DNA from: Lachnospiraceae bacterium
GTDB lineage: Bacteria > Bacillota > Clostridia > Lachnospirales > Lachnospiraceae
Length of the DNA stretch: 60,237 nucleotides
Direction of reading: 5' to 3'
Assembly: GCA_004556655.1 (NCBI GenBank)
Contig: SFGF01000012.1
Span: forward strand, 1 to 60,237
Under the pieces are notes generated by a model. That model made no database searches. It had not been told where the DNA came from and was given only the letters and a program-made list of their open reading frames with translations. Positions 16,734 to 26,172 of this stretch are shown here, piece by piece; positions within the stretch are counted from its first letter, which is position 1, and each line of letters opens with the position of its first letter. The position numbers and the translations under genes were made by a program.

Positions 16734-16809
16734 AAGCATTATTTTGTTGTATGATAAAAATAATATCACGCAGTAATTCTGCATTAATTACGAAAGGGGA
16801 AATTTATTT

Positions 16810-17592
16810 ATGGGATTAGCAAAATGTGCATGTATTGACACTCTTTACACAGAGCTTTCCTGGTGCCAGCGTTTTCAGGCGGCAAAGAATGATGGATTTG
16901 CGGCCGTTGAATTCTGGGACTGGCGGATCCGTGATCTGGACGAGACAAAAAAAGCAGCTCAAGAAGCGGGAATCATTATATCAGGTTTTAACGGAGATGC
17001 CGATTATTCTCTTGTAGATCCTGACCATAAAAAACTTTATTTGGAAGATCTGAAAAAATCAATGGATGCCGCTCAAAAGGTTGGTGCACGAAGTGTAACC
17101 ATCCACTCCAATGCTCTGGGCGAAGGCGGAATTGTTGTAAATCATTATGGAAATCTGTCCCACACCACCAAACTGTGCTCCATGTATGACACGCTTCTGG
17201 AATGTGTAAAAATTGCAGAACGTGAGCAAATAAATCTCAATCTGGAAGCATTAAATATCACAACCGACCATGTAGGAAACTTTCTTACAACAACACAAAT
17301 GGGTGCGGAAATCTGCCGGCTGATTGGCTCTCCCAGGCTGAAACTGTTATATGATGTCTACCATATGCAGCTGAATGAAGGCAGTCTATGTGATACGATC
17401 AGTAAATATTGCGACCAATTTGGTCACATCCATGTTGCAGATGCTCCGGGAAGACATGAACCGGGCACAGGAGAAATCAATTACCCGAAAGTTCTCTGGC
17501 ATCTGGAAGCCTGCGGATATAATGGCTTTGTGGGTTATGAACTTTTCCCGAAAACGGATACAAAAACTGCAGTAGAAGCAATTATGAAATAA
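16810..17592 (+). CDS. Hydroxypyruvate isomerase family TIM-barrel protein
   Basis: 260 aa, xylose-isomerase-like TIM barrel of the Hyi family. Metal and active-site regions are visible: LNLEALN, LLYDVYHMQLNEG, FGHIHVADAPGRHEPGTGEINY and NGFVGYELFPK. Family knowledge: Hyi interconverts hydroxypyruvate and tartronate semialdehyde, although many homologues act on other ketoses. GAAAGGGG precedes the ATG. It stands alone behind the AraC-type pseudogene, so the pathway is not shown here. Confidence 0.8.
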   Translation: MGLAKCACIDTLYTELSWCQRFQAAKNDGFAAVEFWDWRIRDLDETKKAAQEAGIIISGFNGDADYSLVDPDHKKLYLEDLKKSMDAAQKVGARSVTIHSNALGEGGIVVNHYGNLSHTTKLCSMYDTLLECVKIAEREQINLNLEALNITTDHVGNFLTTTQMGAEICRLIGSPRLKLLYDVYHMQLNEGSLCDTISKYCDQFGHIHVADAPGRHEPGTGEINYPKVLWHLEACGYNGFVGYELFPKTDTKTAVEAIMK

Positions 17593-17670
17593 AGTATACA
17601 TTTTAAAAGGGGTAATGTTCAAATTTTATTTATCTGAACATTATCCCAATTCCGTCAACCTCACTACTTT

Positions 17671-19455
17671 TTATGCACTCTCTTCAAACTGACTGTTATA
17701 CAGCCGTGCATAGAATCCATTCTGTGCCATCAGGGAATCGTGGTCTCCCTGTTCTATGATATGACCGTCCTTCATCACCAGTATCACATCTGCCTCCCGG
17801 ATAGTTGACAAACGATGTGCCACAATAAAGCTGGTTCTTCCTTCCATCATCCGGGCAAATGCAGCCTGGATACGGATTTCCGTACGGGTATCGATGCTGC
17901 TGGTCGCTTCATCCAGAATCAGCATAGGCGGCAGACAGAGCATTACACGGGCAATGCAGAGAAGCTGCTTCTGCCCCTGACTGATATTTCCTCCATCTTC
18001 CGCAATCATCGTATCGTATCCATCAGGCAGACGTTTGATAAAGCTGTGCGCATGAGACGCTTTTGCTGCCGCTATGATTTCTTCATCGGTAGCATCCGGC
18101 TTTCCGTATGCAATATTTTCACGGATTGTTCCCGCTTTCAGCCATGTCTCCTGCAAAACCATACCATAATTCTCACGCAGTGATTTCCTGCTCACATCCC
18201 GGATGTCTTTCCCCGCCACTTCTATCTTACCGCCATCCACATCATAAAAACGCATCAGCAGATTGATCAGTGTTGTTTTACCACATCCGGTCGGTCCTAC
18301 AATGGCAATTCTCTGTCCCGGCTTCACGTCAAGAGAAAGATTTTCGATCAGCGGTCGATCCTCCACATAACGGAAGGATACATTTTTCAGTTCAACATGA
18401 CCATCACTTACCAGAACAGTATCCTTTTCCTTTATCTGATCTTCCTCATCCAGAAGTTGGAATACACGATCCGCACAGGCAATAGCATTCTGCAGTTCCG
18501 TCACCACACTGGAGATTTCATTGAACGGCTTAGAATACTGATTCGCATAACTCAGGAAAATACTCAGCTGTCCGACCGTAATACCTCCCGCTACCGTATA
18601 CAAAGCACCCGCCAGTCCCACAGCTGCATACACCAGATTATTTACAAAACGGGTACATGGATTGGTCAGACTGGAAAAGAATACTGCTTTCAGGCTTGTG
18701 TCCCGAAGCTGCTCATTCAGCTCATCAAACTTTTCCAGGCTTTCCTTCTCCTGACCAAAAGCCTGCACCACTTTCATACCTTCAACCATTTCATTCACAT
18801 AAGCAGTCTGATTTCCCCGTACCACCGTCTGCTGACGAAAATAATGATACGTGTGCTTGGCAATAAAATTTGCCACAAATAGACTCAGCGGAGTGAGACA
18901 TACTACAACCAATGTGATCAGAGGATTCACCGAAATCATAAATCCCAGTGTACCGATGATTGTCAAAACACCGGTAAATAGCTGAGTAAATCCCATCAGA
19001 AGTCCATCCGCAAAGGTATCCACGTCTGCAATCACACGGCTTACCAGATCACCTGACGGATGAGAATCCAGATAAGAAAGCGGCAACTTCTGAATTTTGT
19101 GAATAGAAGCATTTCGCAAATCCCGTGAAACACCAAATGTAATCTTATTGTTACAGGCAGCCATGATCCACTGAGCAAAAGCTGTAATGATTGTAGCCAC
19201 GGCAATCGCAGTTATAATCGTCCCCACACCTTTAAAATCAACCTGACCTTTTCCAATCATATAGTCGATAGCATTACCGCATAAAATAGGCACCAGAAGC
19301 TGAGCCGCTACACTGACAGCAGCACACACAAAACTGATGATCAGGAACGGTGAATATGGTTTAGTAAACCGGAGAATACGTTTCATAACCGCCTGATTTT
19401 TCTTTGCCAATCTGCTTTTTGCAGTTTTTTCTTTTTCAGTCATTTTGCCGGCCAT
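17671..19455 (-). CDS. ABC exporter subunit with canonical ATPase residues
   Basis: 594 aa, half-transporter: six-helix transmembrane domain (about residues 35-330) and a nucleotide-binding domain. Walker A is VGPTGCGKTT, the signature is ISQGQKQ (second Gly of SGGQ replaced), and Walker B plus catalytic Glu is LILDEATSSID with switch His in VAHR. Its ATG overlaps the stop codon of the upstream ABC gene (TGATG), so the two are translated together. The partner has a degenerate ATPase site. This gene's non-standard signature faces that degenerate site, as in heterodimeric exporters such as BmrCD and TM287/288. Multidrug or lipid export is the likely role. Confidence 0.92.
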   Translation of the reverse strand: MAGKMTEKEKTAKSRLAKKNQAVMKRILRFTKPYSPFLIISFVCAAVSVAAQLLVPILCGNAIDYMIGKGQVDFKGVGTIITAIAVATIITAFAQWIMAACNNKITFGVSRDLRNASIHKIQKLPLSYLDSHPSGDLVSRVIADVDTFADGLLMGFTQLFTGVLTIIGTLGFMISVNPLITLVVVCLTPLSLFVANFIAKHTYHYFRQQTVVRGNQTAYVNEMVEGMKVVQAFGQEKESLEKFDELNEQLRDTSLKAVFFSSLTNPCTRFVNNLVYAAVGLAGALYTVAGGITVGQLSIFLSYANQYSKPFNEISSVVTELQNAIACADRVFQLLDEEDQIKEKDTVLVSDGHVELKNVSFRYVEDRPLIENLSLDVKPGQRIAIVGPTGCGKTTLINLLMRFYDVDGGKIEVAGKDIRDVSRKSLRENYGMVLQETWLKAGTIRENIAYGKPDATDEEIIAAAKASHAHSFIKRLPDGYDTMIAEDGGNISQGQKQLLCIARVMLCLPPMLILDEATSSIDTRTEIRIQAAFARMMEGRTSFIVAHRLSTIREADVILVMKDGHIIEQGDHDSLMAQNGFYARLYNSQFEESA

Positions 19456-21200
19456 CAGTGCATCTCTCCTTTCTTAAACTGACTTTCATATATTTCACGG
19501 TACACTTCACAGTGTTTTAGAAGTTCCTCATGAGTCCCCTGATCCGCAATCTGTCCGTCATCCAGTACTAGAATCCGGTCTGCATGCTTCAAACTGGAAG
19601 TTCGCTGAGAAACAATAAATACAGTAATATTCCCCGGAAGAGTGGAAAGCGCCTTACGAAGCGCTGCATCTGTAGCAAAATCCAGTGCGCTGGCACTGTC
19701 ATCCAGGATCAGAATATCAGGCTGCTTAACCAGTGCTCTGGCAATCGTCAGACGCTGTTTCTGTCCACCGGAGAAATTTCTTCCTCCCTGTTCCACAACT
19801 TCATCCAGTCCCTGTGGTTTTGTATGCACAAATTCCGCTGCCTGAGCAAGTTCCAGTGCCTTCCACAATTCTTCGTCCGTTGCGTCCTGATTTCCCCATA
19901 AAAGATTGGAGCGGATCGTACCGGTAAAGAGCTGTGCTTTCTGCATAACAACACTCACACTTTTTCTCAATTCTTCTCTATCCCACTCTTTTACCGGTAT
20001 TCCCATAACTCTGACCTGTCCGGCAGTAGCATCATAAAATCTCGGAATCAGGTTTACCAGACTGGATTTGCCGCTTCCGGTACCTCCGATCACACCAATT
20101 GTCTGTCCTTTTTTTGCACAAAAAGAAATATCTGACAGACTCTCTTCACCGGCACCTGCATAGGTAAGGCTTACATTTTCAAATGCTACCGCCTCGTCTT
20201 CATGATTTCTTTTGTTATCCGCCTGTTCTCTGTTTTCCGTTTCAACAAATTTCATAGACGGTTCGGTATCCAGCACATCCTGTACCCGATGCAGACTCGC
20301 CATAGCCTTACTCAGCAACACAATCAGATTTGCCAGTTTCACCAGCTCCACCAGAATCTGGCTCATGTAGTTCACCAGTGCGACCACATCACCGCTCATC
20401 AAAACACCACTGTTGATTCTGACAGCTCCCATTTTCAAAATAGCAATCGTAGCAAGATTGACTACCACATATGTCAGCGGATTCATCAGTGCTGAGATAT
20501 GTCCCACATGAAGCTGCATAGATGTGAGCTGCTTATTATTATTTTCAAACCGCTCTACTTCTGCGTCTTCTTTTCCAAAAGCCCTGATCACCCTCACACC
20601 TGTCAGATTTTCCCGGGTAATTCCAAGGACACTATCCAGTCTTCCCTGAATTTTTTTATACAGCGGAGACGTAATTTTCATAATACCGAAAACGATCACC
20701 GACAGCACCGGTATGGCTGCAAGAAATACGAACGCAATCTTTATATTGATTGTAAATGCCATAATCATAGCACCGAAAACAATGAACGGGCTTCTCAAAA
20801 ACAGACGCAGAACCATGTTGATTCCATTCTGCACCTGATTGATATCACTGGTCATACGTGTGATCAATGTGCTCGTCCCTATGGTATCAATCTCCGAATA
20901 TCCCAGCTTCTGTATATGTGCAAATAAGGAATGACGGAGACCTGCCGCACATCCTACCGAAGCTCTTGCCGCAAAAAACTGTGCCGTAAAGCTGCAGGCA
21001 ATTCCAATCAATGCCAGCAGCACCAGAATCCCGCACCGCTGCATGATATACTTATTATCCTGATTGCCGATTCCTACATTAATAATATCTGCGACAACAA
21101 TCGGCACAAACAGATCAAACAACGCTTCCAACATCTTAAAAAGCGGTGCCAGGATGCTCTCTTTTTTGTAATGTTTTAAATGTTCCAACAAATACTTCAT
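19455..21200 (-). CDS. ABC exporter subunit with degenerate ATPase site
   Basis: 581 aa, transmembrane domain then nucleotide-binding domain: Walker A GGTGSGKSS, full signature FSGGQKQR, but Walker B is followed by Asp rather than Glu (LILDDSASALD) and the switch histidine is Gln (IVSQRTSSL). These are the usual changes in the non-catalytic partner of a heterodimeric exporter. The start MKYLLEHLKHYKK follows AAAGGGG. It is first in a two-gene operon and divergent from a LysR-type regulator, which may control it. Confidence 0.92.
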   Translation of the reverse strand: MKYLLEHLKHYKKESILAPLFKMLEALFDLFVPIVVADIINVGIGNQDNKYIMQRCGILVLLALIGIACSFTAQFFAARASVGCAAGLRHSLFAHIQKLGYSEIDTIGTSTLITRMTSDINQVQNGINMVLRLFLRSPFIVFGAMIMAFTINIKIAFVFLAAIPVLSVIVFGIMKITSPLYKKIQGRLDSVLGITRENLTGVRVIRAFGKEDAEVERFENNNKQLTSMQLHVGHISALMNPLTYVVVNLATIAILKMGAVRINSGVLMSGDVVALVNYMSQILVELVKLANLIVLLSKAMASLHRVQDVLDTEPSMKFVETENREQADNKRNHEDEAVAFENVSLTYAGAGEESLSDISFCAKKGQTIGVIGGTGSGKSSLVNLIPRFYDATAGQVRVMGIPVKEWDREELRKSVSVVMQKAQLFTGTIRSNLLWGNQDATDEELWKALELAQAAEFVHTKPQGLDEVVEQGGRNFSGGQKQRLTIARALVKQPDILILDDSASALDFATDAALRKALSTLPGNITVFIVSQRTSSLKHADRILVLDDGQIADQGTHEELLKHCEVYREIYESQFKKGEMH

Positions 21201-21342
21201 TTGCCGTTTACCCCTTTCACAATCTCTGATAAACCTCATATAAACTTAGCATAACACAGGATTAATTATAGGAATAATATTTATTTCATGGTATAATTAT
21301 ATGGAATAAGTATAGATTTTATAGACAGGAGACCAAAAATCT

Positions 21343-22242
21343 ATGGAAATACGACAATTGCGTTATTTTAATGCGGTAGTAGAAGAGGGAACTGTGACCG
21401 GAGCCGCAAGAAAACTGAATATGACTCAGCCACCGCTGACAGCTCAGCTGCACAGCCTGGAAGAAGAACTGGGCTGCAGTCTTTTCCGACATGAAGGCAG
21501 GCGTCTCTATCTGACGGAAGCCGGTCATACTTTTTATCAAAGATCCTGCGCAATTCTGGGAATGTGCAGTGCCACTGCAGCAGAAATGGAAAATTTCCGT
21601 TCCGGCAATACCGGAACTCTTCGTATCGGTGTGGTCTCTTCTGTCCAGGGAACTTTGTTCATGAACTGGATCACACATTTTGCAGACCAACATCCATCGA
21701 TCCGGTATGAAATATACACTTCCAATACATACCATCTTTTGGAACGGCTCCGCATGAGCCAACTGGATCTTGCCATCGTTCGTACCCCTTTTTCCGCTCC
21801 GGATCTTGAAATACTCCCGATCAGAAAAGAGTCCATGGTGGCTGCAGGGTTGTCCTCCAGCTTTGATTCTTCCCGTAAATCATCTATGCTCGAAAGAAAT
21901 ACGATCTCTCTGCGCGAGCTTGCTCAGTACCCTCTGATTCTTTATCGCAGATGGGAAGGAATCCTCCATTCCCGCTTTGAAGCTGCAGGCTGCATTCCCC
22001 AGATCCGATGCTGCAACGATGATGCACAGACCACATTGGCTCTTGCAGAAAATGGTCTGGGAATCGGCATACTTCCGGCATCAGCTATTTATCATCTGAA
22101 CAATCCACGGTTAACCGTATTGAAAATTGAAGATACAGCACTTTCCACAGAAATTGCTATTTTATGTAAATCAAAAGAACAGCTTCCGCAGGTAGCACTG
22201 TTGTTCTGGGATATGATGGAGTCAATTGAAAGGAGTTTTTAA
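21343..22242 (+). CDS. LysR-family transcriptional regulator
   Basis: 299 aa. The N-terminal winged helix has MEIRQLRYFNAVVEEGTVTGAARKLNMTQPPL (only the LRYF and GAARKLNMTQP parts are diagnostic), and the C-terminal periplasmic-binding-like effector domain follows from about residue 90. ACAGGAG precedes the ATG. It is divergent from the ABC exporter genes and followed after 2 nt by a metallo-hydrolase gene with which it is probably co-transcribed. The AT-rich spacer upstream holds direct GGAATAA repeats that may be operator parts. Confidence 0.92.
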   Translation: MEIRQLRYFNAVVEEGTVTGAARKLNMTQPPLTAQLHSLEEELGCSLFRHEGRRLYLTEAGHTFYQRSCAILGMCSATAAEMENFRSGNTGTLRIGVVSSVQGTLFMNWITHFADQHPSIRYEIYTSNTYHLLERLRMSQLDLAIVRTPFSAPDLEILPIRKESMVAAGLSSSFDSSRKSSMLERNTISLRELAQYPLILYRRWEGILHSRFEAAGCIPQIRCCNDDAQTTLALAENGLGIGILPASAIYHLNNPRLTVLKIEDTALSTEIAILCKSKEQLPQVALLFWDMMESIERSF

Positions 22243-22244
22243 TT

Positions 22245-23090
22245 ATGTATAGAAAATGGTATCGGCAGGGTGACTCCCTGCTTCATGAAATTGCGTCTAC
22301 ACAGGCAGCTCCTGATACACTGGCTTTATGGTATATCGGCCAATGTGGTTTTATTTTCAAAAATTCTGCTACCCTGTATATTGATCCCATCCTGAATGAT
22401 CTGACAGATACATCTGGAAATACCCGGCGCCATTATCCCATCCCGTATCTGCCTGGTTCAGTACAGACCGATTATATTCTTTGTACCCATGAACATGCCG
22501 ATCATCTTGCCGTTGAGACTTTGACAGCCATCGCAGCTTCCAATCCTACTGCCAGATTTATTGTTCCTGGCGCCTGCCGTACAATACTCACAGATGCCGG
22601 TGTTCCCGAAAGTTGTATGATTTCCGCAAAGTCTCATGAGGCTATTTCCCTTCCCGGTGTAACTATTTATCCTGTTTCTGCGGCACATCCGGTCCACACA
22701 ACAGATGAAACCGGAGCAGACACTGCACTCTGCTATCATATTACTATGGGAAATGTTAAAATCCTGCATTTGGGAGATACTTATCTGACAGATCAGCTTT
22801 TGGAAGATTTACAAAAACTCCCGACGCCTCATCTGTTTCTGCCTCCAATCAACGGAAGCGACTATTTCCGCACAAAACGCAACTGTATCGGAAATCTATC
22901 ATCCATAGAAGCAGCCAGATTGTCAGTACTTCTGCATGCAGACCTGACCATTCCCACACACTTTGACATGATCGAAGGGAATACTGTTGACCCGCTGAAT
23001 TTCGTTCGGGAACTGTGGATGCAAAATCCTGCCGCCAAATGGCATATTCCGGCACTTGGAGAACGGTTTATTTATCATGTTGGGGATTAA
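22245..23090 (+). CDS. MBL-fold metallo-hydrolase, UlaG-like
   Basis: 281 aa metallo-beta-lactamase-fold protein. The metal motif CTHEHADHL (HxHxDH) lies near residue 87, with further ligands in HLGDT and PTHFDM. It resembles the UlaG (L-ascorbate-6-phosphate lactonase) branch, but without ula genes the substrate is unknown. The ATG follows AAAGGAG and starts 2 nt after lysR stops, so the regulator and the enzyme are one operon. Confidence 0.82.
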   Translation: MYRKWYRQGDSLLHEIASTQAAPDTLALWYIGQCGFIFKNSATLYIDPILNDLTDTSGNTRRHYPIPYLPGSVQTDYILCTHEHADHLAVETLTAIAASNPTARFIVPGACRTILTDAGVPESCMISAKSHEAISLPGVTIYPVSAAHPVHTTDETGADTALCYHITMGNVKILHLGDTYLTDQLLEDLQKLPTPHLFLPPINGSDYFRTKRNCIGNLSSIEAARLSVLLHADLTIPTHFDMIEGNTVDPLNFVRELWMQNPAAKWHIPALGERFIYHVGD

Positions 23091-23098
23091 GAGTTAAC

Positions 23099-23144
23099 GG
23101 GGACAGGTTCTGCGGCTCCCAACAAAGTCACGGAACCTGTCCCC
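23099..23144. terminator. GGGGACAGG-type hairpin between convergent genes
   Basis: GGGGACAGGTTC and GAACCTGTCCCC form a perfect 12-bp stem around a 22-nt loop, between the MBL gene and the convergent DUF4317 gene. There is no long T-run, so termination would be weak. It belongs to the same repeat family as 83-126 and 3112-3142. Confidence 0.55.
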
Positions 23145-23151
23145 ACTGTCT

Positions 23152-24399
23152 TTAAAACAGAATTTCTTTATTCACCGAAGCATGGTCGTCTTCATCCAGT
23201 GGAATAATAAGGCATTTTTTTCCATCGATGATTTGAGAATAGATCTGTCCTTCCTTTTCCGGTTTCACCGTCACAATCACCTGACAGTCCTCACTCTCTT
23301 CTTCTGAAAGAGCACGGGTTTCTTCCAGCTGCTGCTTCAGGTTTTTCACCTGTTCCACCAATTCCAGACGATCTTTTCTTCTTCCATTTGCTTCCACAAG
23401 TTTTGAATCCACGAGGCTTCCGGCTTCCGGCAGATCTTCCCCAAAAACTTCCTCATAGTTTTTCTCTATTACCGCGGTCTGTTCCTCCGTCAGCCCACTT
23501 TCCGTCAACACTTCTGTCATGTCCCGTGTTGTAAGAAGCATAGGTTCCGGTGCTACATTGGCCTCGGTCGGATCATTCATCTCCGCATTCTGATAAACCT
23601 TATCATTCAGATTATCCTGAATGTCCATATAAAGGATCTCACTTTTTCCATCCCCGTCACCAATCACATCTTTAATGATGGACTCAAACGTAATCTTTTT
23701 CTCTGTCGCTGTGAGTCTGGCACCACAGCCAAGTCCTTCTGTCATAAATTCCGAATGAGGATTTTTTGTGTCTCTGGTATAAAACATGACCGAATGAATA
23801 TCCGTGCTGCGATCCGTAAATGCGGGGAAAACGAAACCGGTATCCGGCATACTTACCACCCAGTCCCGAATACGGGAACGGATACAGTTCTCTTCTTCCC
23901 GATATCCCAGTCCCGGTTTTGAAAGATTGACCGGACAGATGGCACAGATCAGATAATCATATACTTCTTCTGATTCATCCAGATCCATATTATCTTTCGT
24001 CTTTTTCATAACATCATACGCATCATGAAACAGCAGAATCAGGTAATTACCCGGATGGCTGTAGCTTGCAATTACCATATCGTAAAATGCATCCAGCAGC
24101 TCATCATTTTTCAGTTCACTCTCTCGAAGTCCCATCAAAAATTGCTGTTTTCCTCCGACCGCTTCTTCCTCCATGGGGAATTCCAGTTCCAGAATATTAT
24201 TGCCAACCGTTCCTGAAAATACCTTTTTTGCTATATCCAGATATTTATAAAAGTCTTCTTCCTCCAGATTTAAAAAAGTCTCCGCAATGTTTGTAACCTT
24301 GTTATGTTCAGCGTCCACATAACAGCCGCACATTCTGGTAAAAGTACAGCCGTGCTTTGTCAGACGGCGCTTCAATTCATGGATATCTTTTTTGTTCAT
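23152..24399 (-). CDS. DUF4317-family protein
   Basis: About 415 aa, beginning MNKKDIHELKRRLTKHGCTFTRMCGCYV, which matches DUF4317 proteins of clostridia (function unknown). It is hydrophilic and acidic, without signal peptide or membrane helix, and has a predicted coiled segment near residues 340-375 (LELVEQVKNLKQQLEETRAL). I start at the internal Met, since AAAGGAAC precedes it and the upstream extension looks like non-coding sequence. It lies downstream of the thrS remnant with an 87-nt gap. Confidence 0.8.
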   Translation of the reverse strand: MNKKDIHELKRRLTKHGCTFTRMCGCYVDAEHNKVTNIAETFLNLEEEDFYKYLDIAKKVFSGTVGNNILELEFPMEEEAVGGKQQFLMGLRESELKNDELLDAFYDMVIASYSHPGNYLILLFHDAYDVMKKTKDNMDLDESEEVYDYLICAICPVNLSKPGLGYREEENCIRSRIRDWVVSMPDTGFVFPAFTDRSTDIHSVMFYTRDTKNPHSEFMTEGLGCGARLTATEKKITFESIIKDVIGDGDGKSEILYMDIQDNLNDKVYQNAEMNDPTEANVAPEPMLLTTRDMTEVLTESGLTEEQTAVIEKNYEEVFGEDLPEAGSLVDSKLVEANGRRKDRLELVEQVKNLKQQLEETRALSEEESEDCQVIVTVKPEKEGQIYSQIIDGKKCLIIPLDEDDHASVNKEILF

Positions 24400-24486
24400 A
24401 TATGTACAGGTTCCTTTCTCTTTGGATTTACGGAAACGGGCGGAACACGCTCTGCGGTCCCGCCTGTCTGTCACTCTATTATAAAA

Positions 24487-25764
24487 TCAATCCGTTTCCG
24501 ATTCAAGCTGTTTTTTCCCGGACCGCAAAACGTAGACAAAATCTTCCAGTAATATTTCTCCCATATCCTGCTTGTCTTTTTCTGCATCTCTCTGTCGAAC
24601 AGATATCGTTTTTGCTGCTTCTTCTTTTTCCCCTACGATGATCATATACGGTACTTTATCCAGACGTGCTTCCCTGATCTTATATCCCAGCTTTTCATCT
24701 CTTTCATCGGTTTCCACACGAATCCCGTATTTTTCAACTTCTCTGCGACCTCATTGGCATACTGCAGATATTTGTCTGAAACCGGCAATATTTTTACCTG
24801 TACCGGAGCCAGCCACACCGGGAATTTCCCTGCATAGTGTTCAATCAATATACCGATAAATCTTTCCACGGATCCAAATACCACACGATGAATCATAATC
24901 GGACGATGCTTTTGTCCGTCAGCTCCCACATATTCCGCATCAAATCGCTGTGGTATACATATTTTCCCGATAATGATCCCAATGCCCCGATGTTTCCCAC
25001 AGACTCCGATTCAGCATCATCGGTGTAGAAATCTCCAGGTAACCTTCCCGTCTGTGTATCTCCCGCCAATAATCAATCAGCAGATTCTTTAACACCATTC
25101 CTTTCGGAAGAAAAAATGGAAATCCCGGTCCCTTATCCATCAAAGCAAATAATCCCAACTCTTTTCCCAGCTTTCTGTGATCCCGCAGCCGTGATTCCTC
25201 CTGCATTTTCAGATACTGCTCCAGTTCCGATGCTTTTGGAAATGAAATGCCGTAAATACGTGTAAGCATTTTATTGTGTTCATCCCCTCGCCAGTAAGCA
25301 CCCGCAACAGACAGAAGTTTAAATGCCTTAATCTGACAGGTATTGGAAATATGCGGACCGGCGCAAAACTCCGCATAATTTCCCTGCCTGTAAAAACTGA
25401 TTTTCTCTGTCTTTGGGAGATTCTGGATCATCTCCAGCTTATATGGTTCTTTTTCCTGTTCCATATAAGAAATAGCTTCCTCCCGACTCATTTCATAAAC
25501 CTGCAATGACAGGGATTCCTTCACGATTTTCTTCATCTCTGCTTCCACTTCTTTCAGAGATTCCTCCGTAAATGGAAAACTGAATTCAAAATCATAGTAG
25601 AACCCATTCTCAATAGCCGGTCCGATGGCGCATTTTGTCTTCGGATACAGACGCTTCACAGCCTGTGCCATCACATGAGCACTGGTATGCCAGAATGCTT
25701 CCCGCACTTCTTTTTCTTCAAATGTTCCTTCCCATACACTGCCGTCTCTTCGTATTACTTTCAT
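24487..25764 (-). pseudogene. thrS: Threonyl-tRNA synthetase gene with internal deletion and frameshift
   Basis: The N-terminal part (274 aa: WHTSAHVMAQAVKRLYP editing domain, then GLFALMDKGPGFPFFLPKGM and MLNRSLWETSGHWDHYRENM) stops at TGA 24940-24942. Reading resumes in another frame with RFDAEYVGADGQKHRPIMIHR and WLAPVQVKILPVSD. About 165-175 residues between MYTTAI and this point are missing, including the Cys zinc ligand (NCPGH) and class II motif 2. The junction sits on GCGATT, which fits both flanks, so the deletion probably occurred between 6-bp direct repeats. A second one-base loss near 24720-24726 shifts the anticodon-binding domain. The short form lacks a TGS domain. The enzyme must be inactive; another thrS must exist elsewhere. 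Confidence 0.92.
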
Positions 25765-25849
25765 TTCCTATGTCTCTCTCCTTTCCCGCACTTCTTCTGC
25801 GGTTTCCTGGTTGATCTTTATGCTCTTTTAGCAATGTTTCATAACATAA

Positions 25850-26130
25850 GAAAAGCACCCCGGACATACAACATTCATGTACCTCCAAGGGTGCAGTAAT
25901 CGCACGGTTCCACCTTGACCTTTCACTTCAGATTCCATCAAATCCTATCCTTTAACGCAGGCATACGGTAACGCTTAACGATCTGTCATCTTAGGCATTA
26001 CAGCTCGGGAATGGTTTTCGTAAACATTCCTCATGAACAGCTTCCACCACACACTGCTCTCTCTGGATGATTCCTGTAAACTACTCTTTTCCGTCATTGC
26101 TTTTCTTATGCTATTGACTGTAATCATACC
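25850..26130 (-). promoter_or_regulatory. T-box leader of thrS
   Basis: The minus strand carries the T-box core AAGGTGGAACCGTGCG (rc of 25901-25916), which pairs with the tRNA acceptor end, and then a terminator hairpin (GCACCC with GGGGTGC, 25854-25893) followed by TTTTCTTA. Upstream segments (AATGACGGAAAAGAGTA, AGAGAG, GGTGGAAGCTG, and an ACC that could be the threonine specifier) fit Stem I. It looks intact although the gene it controls is broken. The specifier assignment is tentative. Confidence 0.85.
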
Positions 26131-26172
26131 ATCTGCTTTTTTCTTTGTCAATGAACGACTTTTATCAAAGTA

